Source: Desulfuromonadaceae bacterium
Lineage (GTDB): Bacteria; Desulfobacterota; Desulfuromonadia; Geobacterales; Pseudopelobacteraceae
Assembly: GCA_028681335.1 (NCBI GenBank)
Contig: JAQUIT010000001.1
Span: forward strand, 124,001-188,000
Direction: 5' to 3'
Length of the DNA: 64,000 nucleotides
Part shown: positions 44,674 to 53,260 of the stretch, piece by piece
Layout: each line of letters starts with the position of its first letter
How positions within the stretch are numbered: position 1 is the stretch's first letter
Made by a program: the position numbers and the translations under genes
Notes under the pieces: generated by a model
Databases searched by the model: none
The model's input: only the letters and a program-made list of their open reading frames with translations
What the model was told of the DNA's origin: nothing

Positions 44674-44802
44674 ACAAAGCTTGTAACAAACGAATCGTAA
44701 AATGTGAAGAGGTTCCTTGCGGAAGACATGGGTACGGTATGGTTGTGTAATAAGGCGTTGTGATGTTTTTACAAAAAAGACTAAAAGAGTATTTTTATCC
44801 TG

Positions 44803-44831
44803 TTGACAAGTGTATTATTGGCTGGTATTAG
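44803..44831 (+). promoter_or_regulatory. Sigma-70-type promoter of the peroxiredoxin gene
   Basis: TTGACA (44803-44808) and TATTAG (44826-44831) are separated by 17 bases, near the ideal housekeeping promoter. It lies ~45 bases before the start codon and faces away from the AraC regulator. Confidence 0.75.
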
Positions 44832-44874
44832 ATAGAGCATAAGCTTTGACTTTATTTTAAAGGAGAACTATCCA

Positions 44875-45471
44875 ATGTGCCTTACTACTCTCGTGACACA
44901 ACAAGCCCCAGATTTCACCGCCGAGGCGGTTATGCCGGACAACAGCTTTGGCTCGATTACGCTTTCAGCTCTTCAGGGTAAATATGTCGTACTGTTTTTC
45001 TACCCGCTTGACTTTACCTTTGTCTGCCCATCGGAAATTCTTGCCTTCAACAAAAAGGTCGCAGAATTTAAAGCCAAAAACTGCGAACTTATCGGCGTTT
45101 CTGTCGATTCAAAGTTTACCCATCTGGCTTGGAAAAACACCGCTGTTGAGAACGGCGGTATCGGACAGATTCAATATCCTCTTGTTCAGGACCTTAATAA
45201 AGAAATCGCTAAAGCGTATGGAATTCTCTTTGGCGGTTCAGTTGCCCTGCGTGGTCTGTTCCTGATTGATCCGACCGGTAAGATTCGTCACTGTGTCATC
45301 AACGATCTGCCGCTTGGCAGGAATGTTGAAGAAGCTCTTCGTATGGTTGATGCTGTCCAGTTTTCAGATACCCATGGCGAAGTCTGCCCGGCTAACTGGA
45401 AACAGGGTGAAGAAGCTATGAAGCCGACCGCTGAGGGCGTTGCAACATATTTGGCCAAACACTCGAAATAG
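44875..45471 (+). CDS. Typical 2-Cys peroxiredoxin (AhpC/TSA family)
   Basis: 198 residues. The peroxidatic cysteine is Cys51 in 'PLDFTFVCPSEI' and the resolving cysteine Cys171 in 'HGEVCPANW', so it works as a dimer that reduces hydrogen peroxide and organic peroxides in the cytoplasm. The GGSV and YF-type C-terminal motifs linked to over-oxidation sensitivity are partly seen ('LFGGSVALRG'). AAAGGAGAA precedes the ATG. A terminator follows the gene, so it is monocistronic. Reductant (AhpF or thioredoxin) is not encoded nearby. Confidence 0.93.
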   Translation: MCLTTLVTQQAPDFTAEAVMPDNSFGSITLSALQGKYVVLFFYPLDFTFVCPSEILAFNKKVAEFKAKNCELIGVSVDSKFTHLAWKNTAVENGGIGQIQYPLVQDLNKEIAKAYGILFGGSVALRGLFLIDPTGKIRHCVINDLPLGRNVEEALRMVDAVQFSDTHGEVCPANWKQGEEAMKPTAEGVATYLAKHSK

Positions 45472-45504
45472 ATATTGTTTGTCTTGAAATTGTAGCATAG
45501 AGGT

Positions 45505-45534
45505 AAAAGGGCAGCTGCTGAGCTGCTCTTTTAC
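45505..45534 (+). terminator. Intrinsic terminator of the peroxiredoxin gene
   Basis: AAAAGGGCAGCT pairs with AGCTGCTCTTTT (one mismatch) around a GCTG loop, with TTTT at the end of the stem. It lies 33 bases after the stop codon. Confidence 0.75.
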
Positions 45535-45575
45535 GTTGGTCGGTCTGGTCATACGGAATGCCGGAACAAAACCTC

Positions 45576-45605
45576 TTGACTTTAAGAGGGCAATTTTTCT
45601 AATAT
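45576..45605 (+). promoter_or_regulatory. Promoter of the T-box leuA transcript
   Basis: TTGACT (45576-45581) and TAATAT (45600-45605) with an 18-base spacer. The -35 box lies in a dyad CCTCTT...AAGAGG. Predicted transcription start near 45612, just before the T-box stem I. Confidence 0.65.
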
Positions 45606-45611
45606 GGAATA

Positions 45612-45850
45612 ATTGTAAAGGCAATGAAGAGGAGTAGTAACCATTTAAGTGCTTTTCAGAGAGCCGGTGGGTGGTGCAAACCGGTAAGCATTGTGGTGAA
45701 CTCGCCTTGGAGCCGCTCTGGTGACAGGTAGTCAGAGTCGTGAGCCTGCGTTAAAGGCGTATGAAGGCCTGTTTTTTCAAGGCGAATTGGGTGGTACCGC
45801 GGATGGTTCAAAACCTCTGCCCCAAATATTGGGGCAGAGGTTTTTTTATT
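45612..45850 (+). ncRNA. T-box leader RNA (tRNA-Leu sensing) upstream of leuA
   Basis: The T-box core GGGTGGTACCGCGG is at 45789-45802. The bulge TGGT (45792-45795) can pair with the tRNA end ACCA, matching a discriminator A as in tRNA-Leu. Upstream, stem I features are visible, including GTGAA-CTC-GCC, giving the specifier codon CTC (leucine) at 45701-45703. A terminator follows at 45814-45847. Uncharged tRNA-Leu would favour the antiterminator and switch leuA on. T-boxes on leuA are known from deltaproteobacteria; outside that group Gram-negative T-boxes are rare. Confidence 0.92.
45814..45847 (+). terminator. T-box-controlled attenuator of leuA
   Basis: CCTCTGCCCC pairs with GGGGCAGAGG over AAATATT, a 10-bp stem, followed by seven T residues. 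It is mutually exclusive with the antiterminator that includes the T-box core, and lies 72 bases before the leuA start codon. Confidence 0.9.
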
Positions 45851-45918
45851 TTATGGGGCTGAAAACATCTATGCGAGAAAACAAACGATCTCGCAGGACA
45901 TTGAAAGGGGTGCAGACA

Positions 45919-47472
45919 ATGGCAAAAGCAGCGAAGAAAGATGACCGCAGGATTATCAGGATTTTTGATACGACGCTGAGGGATGGAGAGCAGGCACCGG
46001 GCAACAGCATGAATATCGAGGAAAAACTGCGCATTGCCAAACAACTGCAGAAACTGAATGTTGATGTCATCGAGGCAGGTTTCCCGATCGCCTCCGATGG
46101 GGATTTTGAAGCGGTTAAAAAGATCGCCCAGACCATCAAGGGGCCTGAGATCGCCGGACTCTGCCGTTCCAGCGAGAAGGATATCGACCGCGCCTGGGAA
46201 GCATTGAAATATGCCGGCGAAAAGGGGCGCATTCACACCTTTATCGCCACCTCGGATATTCATATGAAGTACAAGCTGCAGATGGAGCCGGACAAGGTCC
46301 TTGCTGCGGCAGTCAAGGCGGTCAAGCGGGCCGCATCCTATACTCCCAATGTCGAGTTTTCCTGCGAAGATGCCGTGCGCACCCGTTTGCCGTTCCTTGC
46401 CGAAGTTGTGGAGGCCGTCATTGCCGCCGGTGCAACGACCGTCAACATCCCGGATACGGTCGGCTACACGATTCCGTTCGAGTATTTCAACATCATCAAG
46501 TATCTCAAAGACAATGTGCCGAACATCGATAAAGCGATCATCTCGGTTCACTGCCATAACGATCTGGGGCTTTCGGTAGCCAACTCAATTGCCGCCATAC
46601 AGGCCGGTGCCGGGCAGGTGGAATGCACGATCAACGGTATTGGTGAGCGCGCCGGCAACTGTTCTCTGGAAGAATTTGTCATGATTCTTAAAACCCGTGG
46701 CGACATCCTCCCTTTTGCCACAAACATCGTTACAGAACAGCTCACGCCAGCCAGCCGCTTATTAACCACGGTTACCGGTATTGCGGTGCAGCCGAATAAA
46801 TCGATTGTCGGAGCCAATGCCTTTGCCCATGAGGCGGGCATTCACCAGCATGGGATGCTGATGGAGAAAACCACTTATGAAATTATGACCCCTGAATCGG
46901 TCGGGCTCTCGGCAAGCGCCATCGTACTTGGGAAACACTCAGGACACCATGCCCTGCGCAAGCGGCTTGTCGAGTTGGGGCACGACCTGGATGATGAAAA
47001 GTTCCGCCGCACCTTCGACAGGTTCAAGGAGTTGGCTGACCTGAAAAAAGAAATTTTCGATGAAGATCTGGATGCGATTGTCTCTGATGAGATCCGCGAA
47101 GAAGATCAGTATAAGCTGGATCATGTCACGGTCACCTGCGGTTCTTTTGCCGTGGCAACGGCAACGGTCCAGATGGAAATCAATGGTGTTACCGTGCGTA
47201 CGGCAGAGCTGGGTGACGGTCCGGTTGATTCGACGTTCAAGGCAATCAAGAAGCTCACCAAATCAAAAGCAAAGCTGACACAGTATAATGTCGGTTCCAT
47301 TACCGGTGGTACCGATGCACAGGGTGAAGTTACCGTGCGCGTCACAGAAGGGAGCCATGCGGTTGTTGGCAAGGGAGCTTCGACCGATATTATAGTCGCC
47401 TCGGCTAAAGCGTATATCCACGCTCTGAATCGACTGAGTAACAAGCAGAAGCGTCTGACTGACGTAATTTGA
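45919..47472 (+). CDS. leuA: 2-isopropylmalate synthase
   Basis: 517 residues from ATG 45919 (GAAAGGGG upstream). A longer frame from 45721 runs through the T-box RNA and is rejected. The protein begins 'MAKAAKKDDRRIIRIFDTTLRDGEQAPG', with the HMGL-like TIM barrel ('DTTLRDGEQAPG', 'SVHCHNDLGLSVANS', 'TINGIGERAGN') and the C-terminal leucine-binding regulatory domain ('QMEINGVTVRTAELGDGP', 'GGTDAQGEVTVRV'). It makes the first committed step of leucine synthesis from acetyl-CoA and 2-ketoisovalerate and is feedback-inhibited by leucine. A terminator follows, so it is a single-gene unit. Confidence 0.95.
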   Translation: MAKAAKKDDRRIIRIFDTTLRDGEQAPGNSMNIEEKLRIAKQLQKLNVDVIEAGFPIASDGDFEAVKKIAQTIKGPEIAGLCRSSEKDIDRAWEALKYAGEKGRIHTFIATSDIHMKYKLQMEPDKVLAAAVKAVKRAASYTPNVEFSCEDAVRTRLPFLAEVVEAVIAAGATTVNIPDTVGYTIPFEYFNIIKYLKDNVPNIDKAIISVHCHNDLGLSVANSIAAIQAGAGQVECTINGIGERAGNCSLEEFVMILKTRGDILPFATNIVTEQLTPASRLLTTVTGIAVQPNKSIVGANAFAHEAGIHQHGMLMEKTTYEIMTPESVGLSASAIVLGKHSGHHALRKRLVELGHDLDDEKFRRTFDRFKELADLKKEIFDEDLDAIVSDEIREEDQYKLDHVTVTCGSFAVATATVQMEINGVTVRTAELGDGPVDSTFKAIKKLTKSKAKLTQYNVGSITGGTDAQGEVTVRVTEGSHAVVGKGASTDIIVASAKAYIHALNRLSNKQKRLTDVI

Positions 47473-47492
47473 CTTCATCTATTCTATAAATT

Positions 47493-47522
47493 TAAAAAAA
47501 ACCGGGCTTGCCCGGTTTTTTT
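47493..47522 (+). terminator. Intrinsic terminator of leuA
   Basis: AAAAAAACCGGGC pairs with GCCCGGTTTTTTT over a TT loop, an unusually regular stem with a built-in A-run and T-run that can work in both directions. It begins 21 bases after the leuA stop. Confidence 0.9.
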
Positions 47523-47637
47523 GTTGTGATAGCGGGTAAAAACGAAAGGGATTATCTTTTTGTTGCTAAATCTAGAATAGAGTTATATTGTTGACCGCAC
47601 TGATAGTGTTTCGCCATTTAAATACTGGAGTCGCGCC

Positions 47638-48954
47638 ATGAAGAAAATGTGTTGCACCATACTTTGTACGGCATCTCTCTTCACACTCCCCGTCGGTGCC
47701 ATGGCAGCAGATGTGACTGTCGACTCCAGCACGATCCTCGGTCTTGGCCAAAGTGATCGAGAGGGTGAGAAAAAAGAGACGCTCCTCCCTGTTACTCAAT
47801 TCCTTGGTTTGACCGCTGATAAACTGGGTGATGGCAATGTTTCACTCCACTTCTATGGGTGGGGGAGGACCGACCTTGCCGGTAAAAGCTACAATGATAA
47901 TAAATCCGCAGGAAATCTTACCTATGGTTACCTCCAGTACCGTTTCAAACAAGCAAACAGCAACATTCGTGCGGGTCGTTTATTTGTTCATGAGGGTATC
48001 ATAAACGAACAAATTGACGGTGTCAGCGCCCGTACCGATCTCCCGCTCGGTTTCGGGCTGTCTGCTTTTGGAGGGGCAACCGTACATGCTACCCACATCG
48101 TTGGTGAAAATAGCGACGGCAGAGGGGATACTGTTTTTGGCGGTCGTGCCAACTACCGTTACAAAGGTTTGTTTGAGATCGGGGTGTCAGGAGTTTTCGA
48201 AAGTGCCGCTCCGGATCTTGTCACACGCGCCGCCAGCGACTATCGCAGGATTGGAGGCGATGTCTGGATAGCCCCCTTCCGGGCGGTTGATATCATCGGG
48301 CACAGTAGCTATGACCTGGAAACCAAGCAGTTTGCCGAGCACAGTTATCTGCTTAATATAAAGATGACCCCGCAATGGATCCTGACGGGTGAATTCAATC
48401 AACAGAACGACCAGAGCTATCTCTACCCCTGGACCTCCTTTACGTCAGCCGTTCTGAACCCTGATGATAAATCCAGTTCGGTTGGTTTTAGTCTGTTGCA
48501 TGAGGTTAATAAAAATCTTGGAGTCGTTGTGGACTCTAAAAAATATACCCGCGAATTTGGAACTGCCAGCCGCTTTGGCGGTGAAGCCCGGGTTAATTTT
48601 ATGGACAACTCCATCCGCGGCGGCATTGGCTACCACTATCTGGACGCCGGACAGGGATTCGCCATCGCCCCCAATCCAACAGCCTCCTACCACGAACTGC
48701 GCTGCTATGTCATGCGCGATACCAAGAGCTACTTCGGAGCAGTTGACGTCCTTGGCGACTTTTTTAAAGACAGTATTTACGAAGAAAGCCGTGCCTGGGA
48801 GGCGTCAACGTCGCTTGGTTATCACTTCAGTCCTGCATTGGCACTCTCCGGCAGTCTCAGTTACGGCAGAAACCCTCAGTTTATCGAAGAGGTAAAAGCT
48901 CTGCTTCGCTTGACCTACAATATTACCTACAGTGCTACCGGAGGGAAAAAATGA
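47638..48954 (+). CDS. Outer-membrane beta-barrel of a porin-cytochrome conduit
   Basis: 438 residues. A signal peptide ('LCTASLFTLPVGAMAAD') is followed by a protein made of alternating strands with Gly/aromatic girdles ('SLHFYGWGRTDLAG', 'YGYLQYRFKQANSNIRAG', 'SVGFSLLHEVNKNLGVVVD'), no cysteine in the mature part except one, and C-terminal strands ending 'LTYNITYS'. This pattern suggests a ~20-strand barrel. Its stop overlaps the start of a 5-haem lipoprotein gene (ATGA), which is followed by a giant multihaem lipoprotein. The order barrel-small cytochrome-large cytochrome matches Geobacter porin-cytochrome (Ext/Omb type) electron conduits, in which the barrel holds one cytochrome through the outer membrane. 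I cannot assign it to a named complex. Confidence 0.8.
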   Translation: MKKMCCTILCTASLFTLPVGAMAADVTVDSSTILGLGQSDREGEKKETLLPVTQFLGLTADKLGDGNVSLHFYGWGRTDLAGKSYNDNKSAGNLTYGYLQYRFKQANSNIRAGRLFVHEGIINEQIDGVSARTDLPLGFGLSAFGGATVHATHIVGENSDGRGDTVFGGRANYRYKGLFEIGVSGVFESAAPDLVTRAASDYRRIGGDVWIAPFRAVDIIGHSSYDLETKQFAEHSYLLNIKMTPQWILTGEFNQQNDQSYLYPWTSFTSAVLNPDDKSSSVGFSLLHEVNKNLGVVVDSKKYTREFGTASRFGGEARVNFMDNSIRGGIGYHYLDAGQGFAIAPNPTASYHELRCYVMRDTKSYFGAVDVLGDFFKDSIYEESRAWEASTSLGYHFSPALALSGSLSYGRNPQFIEEVKALLRLTYNITYSATGGKK

Positions 48955-49427
48955 GAGTAACTAAGATCAGGCTTCTACTCCTTGTAGTCGTCGGGCTTGT
49001 AGGAATGGTCGCTTCCTGTGCCCAGATGAAAACCATCCCCGGACTACCCGCATCACATCCGGAAGCACTGGTTGCGGGACAGCAGGTAAACTGTGCGGAA
49101 TGTCATGAAGACCAGCAAAAAGGGACCATGAAGGCCTTCAGCTCGTTCAGTCATACACAGCCCTTCGTCAAGAACCACCGCTTCTATGCCGCGTCAGATG
49201 ACCGGCTCTGCTCAACCTGTCATAAAAGCTCTTTCTGCAATGACTGCCACACCAATAAGGTCGAGATGAAGCCGTCGACTATCTATAGCAATCGCCCTGA
49301 CCGTGAATTTCAGCACCGTGGTAATTTTATTACATTGCACAAGATTGAGGGGAAGCTTGATCCGGCCAGCTGCTACCGCTGTCATGGCAGAGCCAATAAT
49401 GAACGCTGTATAGCGTGCCATCGCTGA
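48951..49427 (+). CDS. Pentahaem c-type cytochrome lipoprotein
   Basis: 158 residues. A lipoprotein signal ends in the lipobox 'MVASC', so the protein is anchored in a membrane. Five CXXCH haem sites: 'CAECH', 'CSTCH', 'CNDCH', 'CYRCH' and 'CIACH', with extra His residues ('SSFSHTQPFVKNHRF', 'EFQHRG', 'TLHKIEG') available as distal ligands. Translation overlaps the beta-barrel gene, and the big cytochrome starts 13 bases later. By analogy with known conduits it would carry electrons from periplasmic cytochromes through the barrel. Confidence 0.93.
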   Translation: MRVTKIRLLLLVVVGLVGMVASCAQMKTIPGLPASHPEALVAGQQVNCAECHEDQQKGTMKAFSSFSHTQPFVKNHRFYAASDDRLCSTCHKSSFCNDCHTNKVEMKPSTIYSNRPDREFQHRGNFITLHKIEGKLDPASCYRCHGRANNERCIACHR

Positions 49428-49440
49428 GGGAGGAACATTC

Positions 49441-52400
49441 ATGAATTACATGACTAAGACGGTTCTTTTCATAGCGTTAGCGCTATCCATGGTTGCCTGT
49501 TCCACGCGCAACGAAAAAGCAGATACAATTAACCCGGTGACCGGTAAGCACCCGTCAGGATGGGCTGTGGCAGGTACTGGCGGATTACACCCTGCGAGAT
49601 ACCAGGCAGGTCCAAGTGGGTGCCTTGAGTGTCATGGTAAAAATCTGAATGGTGGCATAAGTGGTGTGAGTTGCTTTACCGCCTCACGCAGCGGTATCAA
49701 CTGTCACCCGACAGGGCCTTCAGGCCATCCGAAAGGATGGTCTGCGCCCGATGCGCATGGAGCCTCTGCCAAAGCAATGGCAGCGGGTAAAGACGGGATT
49801 GCGCATTGCCAGGTATGTCACGGTTCCGATTTAGCGGGGGGGATCGCCCACGTATCCTGTTTAAATGCTGCAGGGTGTCACGGCGCCGGTGTTATGGCGC
49901 CACACTCACTGAGCCCTTGGCGTGATTTCGGTCACACAGGAGCCCGCAGCCATGTCTCCACCGATGCGAGTAATGCAGCCGGTTGCGCCGTCTGCCACAG
50001 CGGCGGGGCCAACTCGACTCGACATCCATCACCGGCAGCTCCTGCGGGGACAGCTCCAGGCTGTTTCAATAATACGCTCTGCCATGGGGTTGAAGGCCAT
50101 GCAACCGGATGGAGTGCTGCATTTGCGCATGGTGAGGCCGCCAAGTCGGTAGCAAGTGGAAACACCGGCTTCCTTGCCTGCACTCAATGTCATGGGGCCC
50201 ACTATGATGGCGGTACCGCCCAGCAGAGTTGTCTGAATGTGGTCGGCTGTCATGGGGCCAATGTTGTCGCACCTCACCCTGCCAAACCGTGGAGGTCAAC
50301 ATCAGGTGGTGCGTCGCATATGTCTACCGATGTCAGCAACGCCGGACAATGTGCCGTCTGCCACACGGGTGGGGCCAATTCATCGCGGGTACCGCGGGCT
50401 GGCGACAAAAAAGGCTTAACCGGCTGTTTCGATAACACCCTTTGCCATGGCGTGAATGGTCACCCTGATGGCTGGAGCGCTGCAAGCCAACACGGCGCAG
50501 AGGCCAAAAAAGCACCAACGACGACCACCGGCTTCTCCTCCTGCCAACCTTGTCACGGAGCTGCTTTTATAAACGGAGCTGCGGTAACATGCTTTAATAA
50601 TGCCGCCTGTCATGGCAGCGCTGTTTATGCACCACATGCAAAAAAACCATGGTTCTCAAGGGTGGCAGGCGTATCAACCCACAGCACCACTGATACGGCT
50701 AACGTCGGCACCTGTGCCATCTGCCATACTGCCGGAGAAAACTCAACGGTTAAACCGCCGCTTCCGGCAACGATGACCCTTGCCGGCTGTTTTAATAACA
50801 CTCTCTGCCACTTCCACCAGATTCCCTATGCGCCATCTGCGACGATTGCACCATCTCTTCACGGAGGCGAAGCGAAGAAAGATTTGACCGTCTGTCAATC
50901 CTGCCATGGCGTCGCCGGTTCAACTGCATTTAATGGTTTGACGCTGGCTGACGGTACTAAAACCGTTGCCTGCTCCAGCTGCCATACGTATGCCAAGGCG
51001 CATCCAACTGATTGGCAGGGGAGCGGTACGTATTCTCATCGCACGGCCGGAAACAGGGCCGATGCCTGTTCGCTGTGCCATGACGTCAGCCTGGGGCGAA
51101 CCGCTCCGCTTGCAACAGCCCCTAGTTGCTTCAGCAGTTCCTTTACTAACGGGCTGAGCCAGGCGAGAAGTTGCCATCCAGGCGGGGGTGGAGCGAGTGC
51201 CGCACCGCACGGTGTCCCCTACAACAACCACAATGCAACGGCCAGGAGCAATTTTTCCTACTGTCTGGGGTGCCATCAGATTGCAGCAAATGTCTCTACG
51301 CCTCCGGGGTGCCAGAACTGTCACCTGCTTAACCCGCAGACAAATCCGAATAACTGTGTTTCCTGTCACTCCACTCCACCAAGCGGAACAGCGTATCCCA
51401 ACGGTGCGGGGTCACATGCCTCACACATGTCCCTGAATAGTTCAAATACCTGTGGGGAATGTCACAGCGGCCTCGGGCTTGGCACTGTTGATCACCTCGA
51501 GCGGTCGAGACTTCGCACCGCTTCAGTTCAGGCAAATCCTGTTGTCTTCGGCACTTTGGCAAAAACCGGTGGGTTGAGTCCGAGCTACAGTTCAGCAGGC
51601 GGAACATGTAGCAACACCTATTGCCACGGCGCATCACTTACCGGAGGCAGCAACAAAACTCCGCAATGGGGCCAGGCAGATTATCTGCAGGCAGGCGGTT
51701 GCGGTACGTGCCATGGCTTCCCGCCTCAAAACAGTGCACATCCTGTTGTCCCTCCTGCTCCAGTCCCAGCCTGTGTTGTCTGCCATACACATGTGAACTT
51801 GACAAATACAGGATTCACTGACCCGACCAAACATATTAATGGCGTCATTGATGCACCAACTGTCATAGTACCACCACATGCCGTGCCGTATCCAAACCAC
51901 ACCTATACCGCATCCTGTCTTGCATGCCATCAGGATGCGGTAACGGGCGCTTCGATTATGCCGCTCGGCTGCCAAAACTGCCACCTGACAAGTCCCGTGA
52001 CAACACAGAGCGGGTGTACCTCATGCCATGCCAGCCCACCGACCGGGAGCAGTTATCCGGATATTACGGCTGTGCATTTGCAGCATGCAAATACGAGTAA
52101 AGTAGCGGCCATAACGCTGGTCTGTAGTGACTGTCATACCGGCCTTGGTCTTGGTACAGCAGATCACCAGGCACGGGCCAAAGCTCTTACGGCTGTCGGG
52201 CGCGCCAACCCGGTTGCTTTCAGCAGCGGGACTCTTCTGATAGCAGGTGGCGGGACAGCATCCTCTTACAACGACACCACCAGGCAATGTTCCAACGTCT
52301 ACTGTCACGGTGCCAAGATGTCGGGTGGTGATATCACCGGAACCAACAAAACACCAACCTGGAGTACCGCGTTCCTGCCGGCAACCATTTCTACGGCAGC

Positions 52401-53172
52401 ATGCGGCACCTGCCATGGTTTTCCGCCTTCGACGGTATCGGGGCACCCAGCAGTTACAATCCCGGCCGGCTTCCCCGGTACGGCAACAATTGGCACTACC
52501 TGCAGTTGTCACTCAAACGTCAACTCAGTTGGTAACAGTTACGCAAACATATTCGTGGATAAATCAAAGCACATCAACGGCATCCTGGAAGTTTCCGGTG
52601 GCGTCGCCCATAACGTGCCCTACTTCGCCCATAACACCGAAGCTTCGGCATCCTGTATGTCCGGAACCGGTGGCTGTCATAGCGTTGGCACAAGCGCCTC
52701 ACCATATCCCGCTGCCGTAAACACGGCCCCGGACTGTATGTCGTGTCATACCCTTGCCAATCCATTGATCGCAGGCAACGGTCTTGGTAATTGCAAATCC
52801 TGTCACGGAACCGGTGGCACCACCACTACCGCTGCACCGACCGGTACTTCCTGGCCGAATATCAGAGGCAGCAACAGTAAAGCCCGGCATCCAACTCATC
52901 AGGGGGCAACCTGCGGCACCTGTCACCCTAACGTGAGCAGCACCGGTAGATTCACCGGGTCGGTTGCTCTTGGTACCGTGGCATCCGGTTCAGGAGCCGG
53001 TGTCAACCATGGCCCGAACAAGGCCATGACAAGTGGCTCAACACAGACTAACTCAGTACAGAATGCTGCCGGTATCACTACAAACATACCGAGAGCCACC
53101 GGTGCTACCTGTAACCACAGTAATATCACCGGCTGTCATAGCGGTCCGGGGATAAAGAACTGGACTCCATAA
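49441..53172 (+). CDS. Giant multihaem c-type cytochrome lipoprotein with non-canonical haem motifs
   Basis: 1243 residues with a lipobox 'SMVAC', so probably exported to the outer surface. I count 24 CXXCH sites plus 13 CXnCH variants: six CX5CH (such as 'CFNNTLCH', 'CLNAAGCH'), two CX4CH ('CSNTYCH', 'CSNVYCH'), and one each of CX1CH ('CSCH'), CX6CH, CX7CH, CX9CH and CX14CH, about 37 candidate haems. The N-terminal half has four degenerate ~105-residue repeats alternating CXXCH and CX5CH ('GHPDGWSAASQHGAEAKK', 'CAVCHTGGANSS'); the second half has two ~170-residue repeats ('CGTCHGFPPQ', 'KHINGVI', 'HAVPYPNHTYTASC') of the Geobacter CX4CH...CXXCH type. It is likely the extracellular terminal cytochrome of the conduit for metals or electrodes. 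A terminator follows. Confidence 0.9.
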   Translation: MNYMTKTVLFIALALSMVACSTRNEKADTINPVTGKHPSGWAVAGTGGLHPARYQAGPSGCLECHGKNLNGGISGVSCFTASRSGINCHPTGPSGHPKGWSAPDAHGASAKAMAAGKDGIAHCQVCHGSDLAGGIAHVSCLNAAGCHGAGVMAPHSLSPWRDFGHTGARSHVSTDASNAAGCAVCHSGGANSTRHPSPAAPAGTAPGCFNNTLCHGVEGHATGWSAAFAHGEAAKSVASGNTGFLACTQCHGAHYDGGTAQQSCLNVVGCHGANVVAPHPAKPWRSTSGGASHMSTDVSNAGQCAVCHTGGANSSRVPRAGDKKGLTGCFDNTLCHGVNGHPDGWSAASQHGAEAKKAPTTTTGFSSCQPCHGAAFINGAAVTCFNNAACHGSAVYAPHAKKPWFSRVAGVSTHSTTDTANVGTCAICHTAGENSTVKPPLPATMTLAGCFNNTLCHFHQIPYAPSATIAPSLHGGEAKKDLTVCQSCHGVAGSTAFNGLTLADGTKTVACSSCHTYAKAHPTDWQGSGTYSHRTAGNRADACSLCHDVSLGRTAPLATAPSCFSSSFTNGLSQARSCHPGGGGASAAPHGVPYNNHNATARSNFSYCLGCHQIAANVSTPPGCQNCHLLNPQTNPNNCVSCHSTPPSGTAYPNGAGSHASHMSLNSSNTCGECHSGLGLGTVDHLERSRLRTASVQANPVVFGTLAKTGGLSPSYSSAGGTCSNTYCHGASLTGGSNKTPQWGQADYLQAGGCGTCHGFPPQNSAHPVVPPAPVPACVVCHTHVNLTNTGFTDPTKHINGVIDAPTVIVPPHAVPYPNHTYTASCLACHQDAVTGASIMPLGCQNCHLTSPVTTQSGCTSCHASPPTGSSYPDITAVHLQHANTSKVAAITLVCSDCHTGLGLGTADHQARAKALTAVGRANPVAFSSGTLLIAGGGTASSYNDTTRQCSNVYCHGAKMSGGDITGTNKTPTWSTAFLPATISTAACGTCHGFPPSTVSGHPAVTIPAGFPGTATIGTTCSCHSNVNSVGNSYANIFVDKSKHINGILEVSGGVAHNVPYFAHNTEASASCMSGTGGCHSVGTSASPYPAAVNTAPDCMSCHTLANPLIAGNGLGNCKSCHGTGGTTTTAAPTGTSWPNIRGSNSKARHPTHQGATCGTCHPNVSSTGRFTGSVALGTVASGSGAGVNHGPNKAMTSGSTQTNSVQNAAGITTNIPRATGATCNHSNITGCHSGPGIKNWTP

Positions 53173-53208
53173 CATGTAATGAGAAGATAGCTGGGATGAA
53201 ATGACGAA

Positions 53209-53246
53209 AGGCCGGGCACTGTGTATAGTGCCCGGCCTCATTTTTT
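53209..53246 (+). terminator. Intrinsic terminator of the cytochrome conduit operon
   Basis: AGGCCGGGCACT pairs with AGTGCCCGGCCT, a 12-bp perfect stem with a GTGTAT loop, followed by CATTTTTT. It lies 36 bases after the cytochrome stop and just before the convergent regulator gene. Confidence 0.9.
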
Positions 53247-53260
53247 ATGCAAGCAGGGTG

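Noticed and set aside
45721..45918. N-terminal extension of leuA by 66 codons
   Set aside because: It would translate the T-box core and the terminator stem; the ATG at 45919 has a good ribosome site and gives the normal protein length.
49441..53172. Possible CRISPR-like or DNA tandem repeats in the cytochrome gene
   Set aside because: The periodicity is at protein level around haem motifs; the DNA copies diverge and are within one long open frame.
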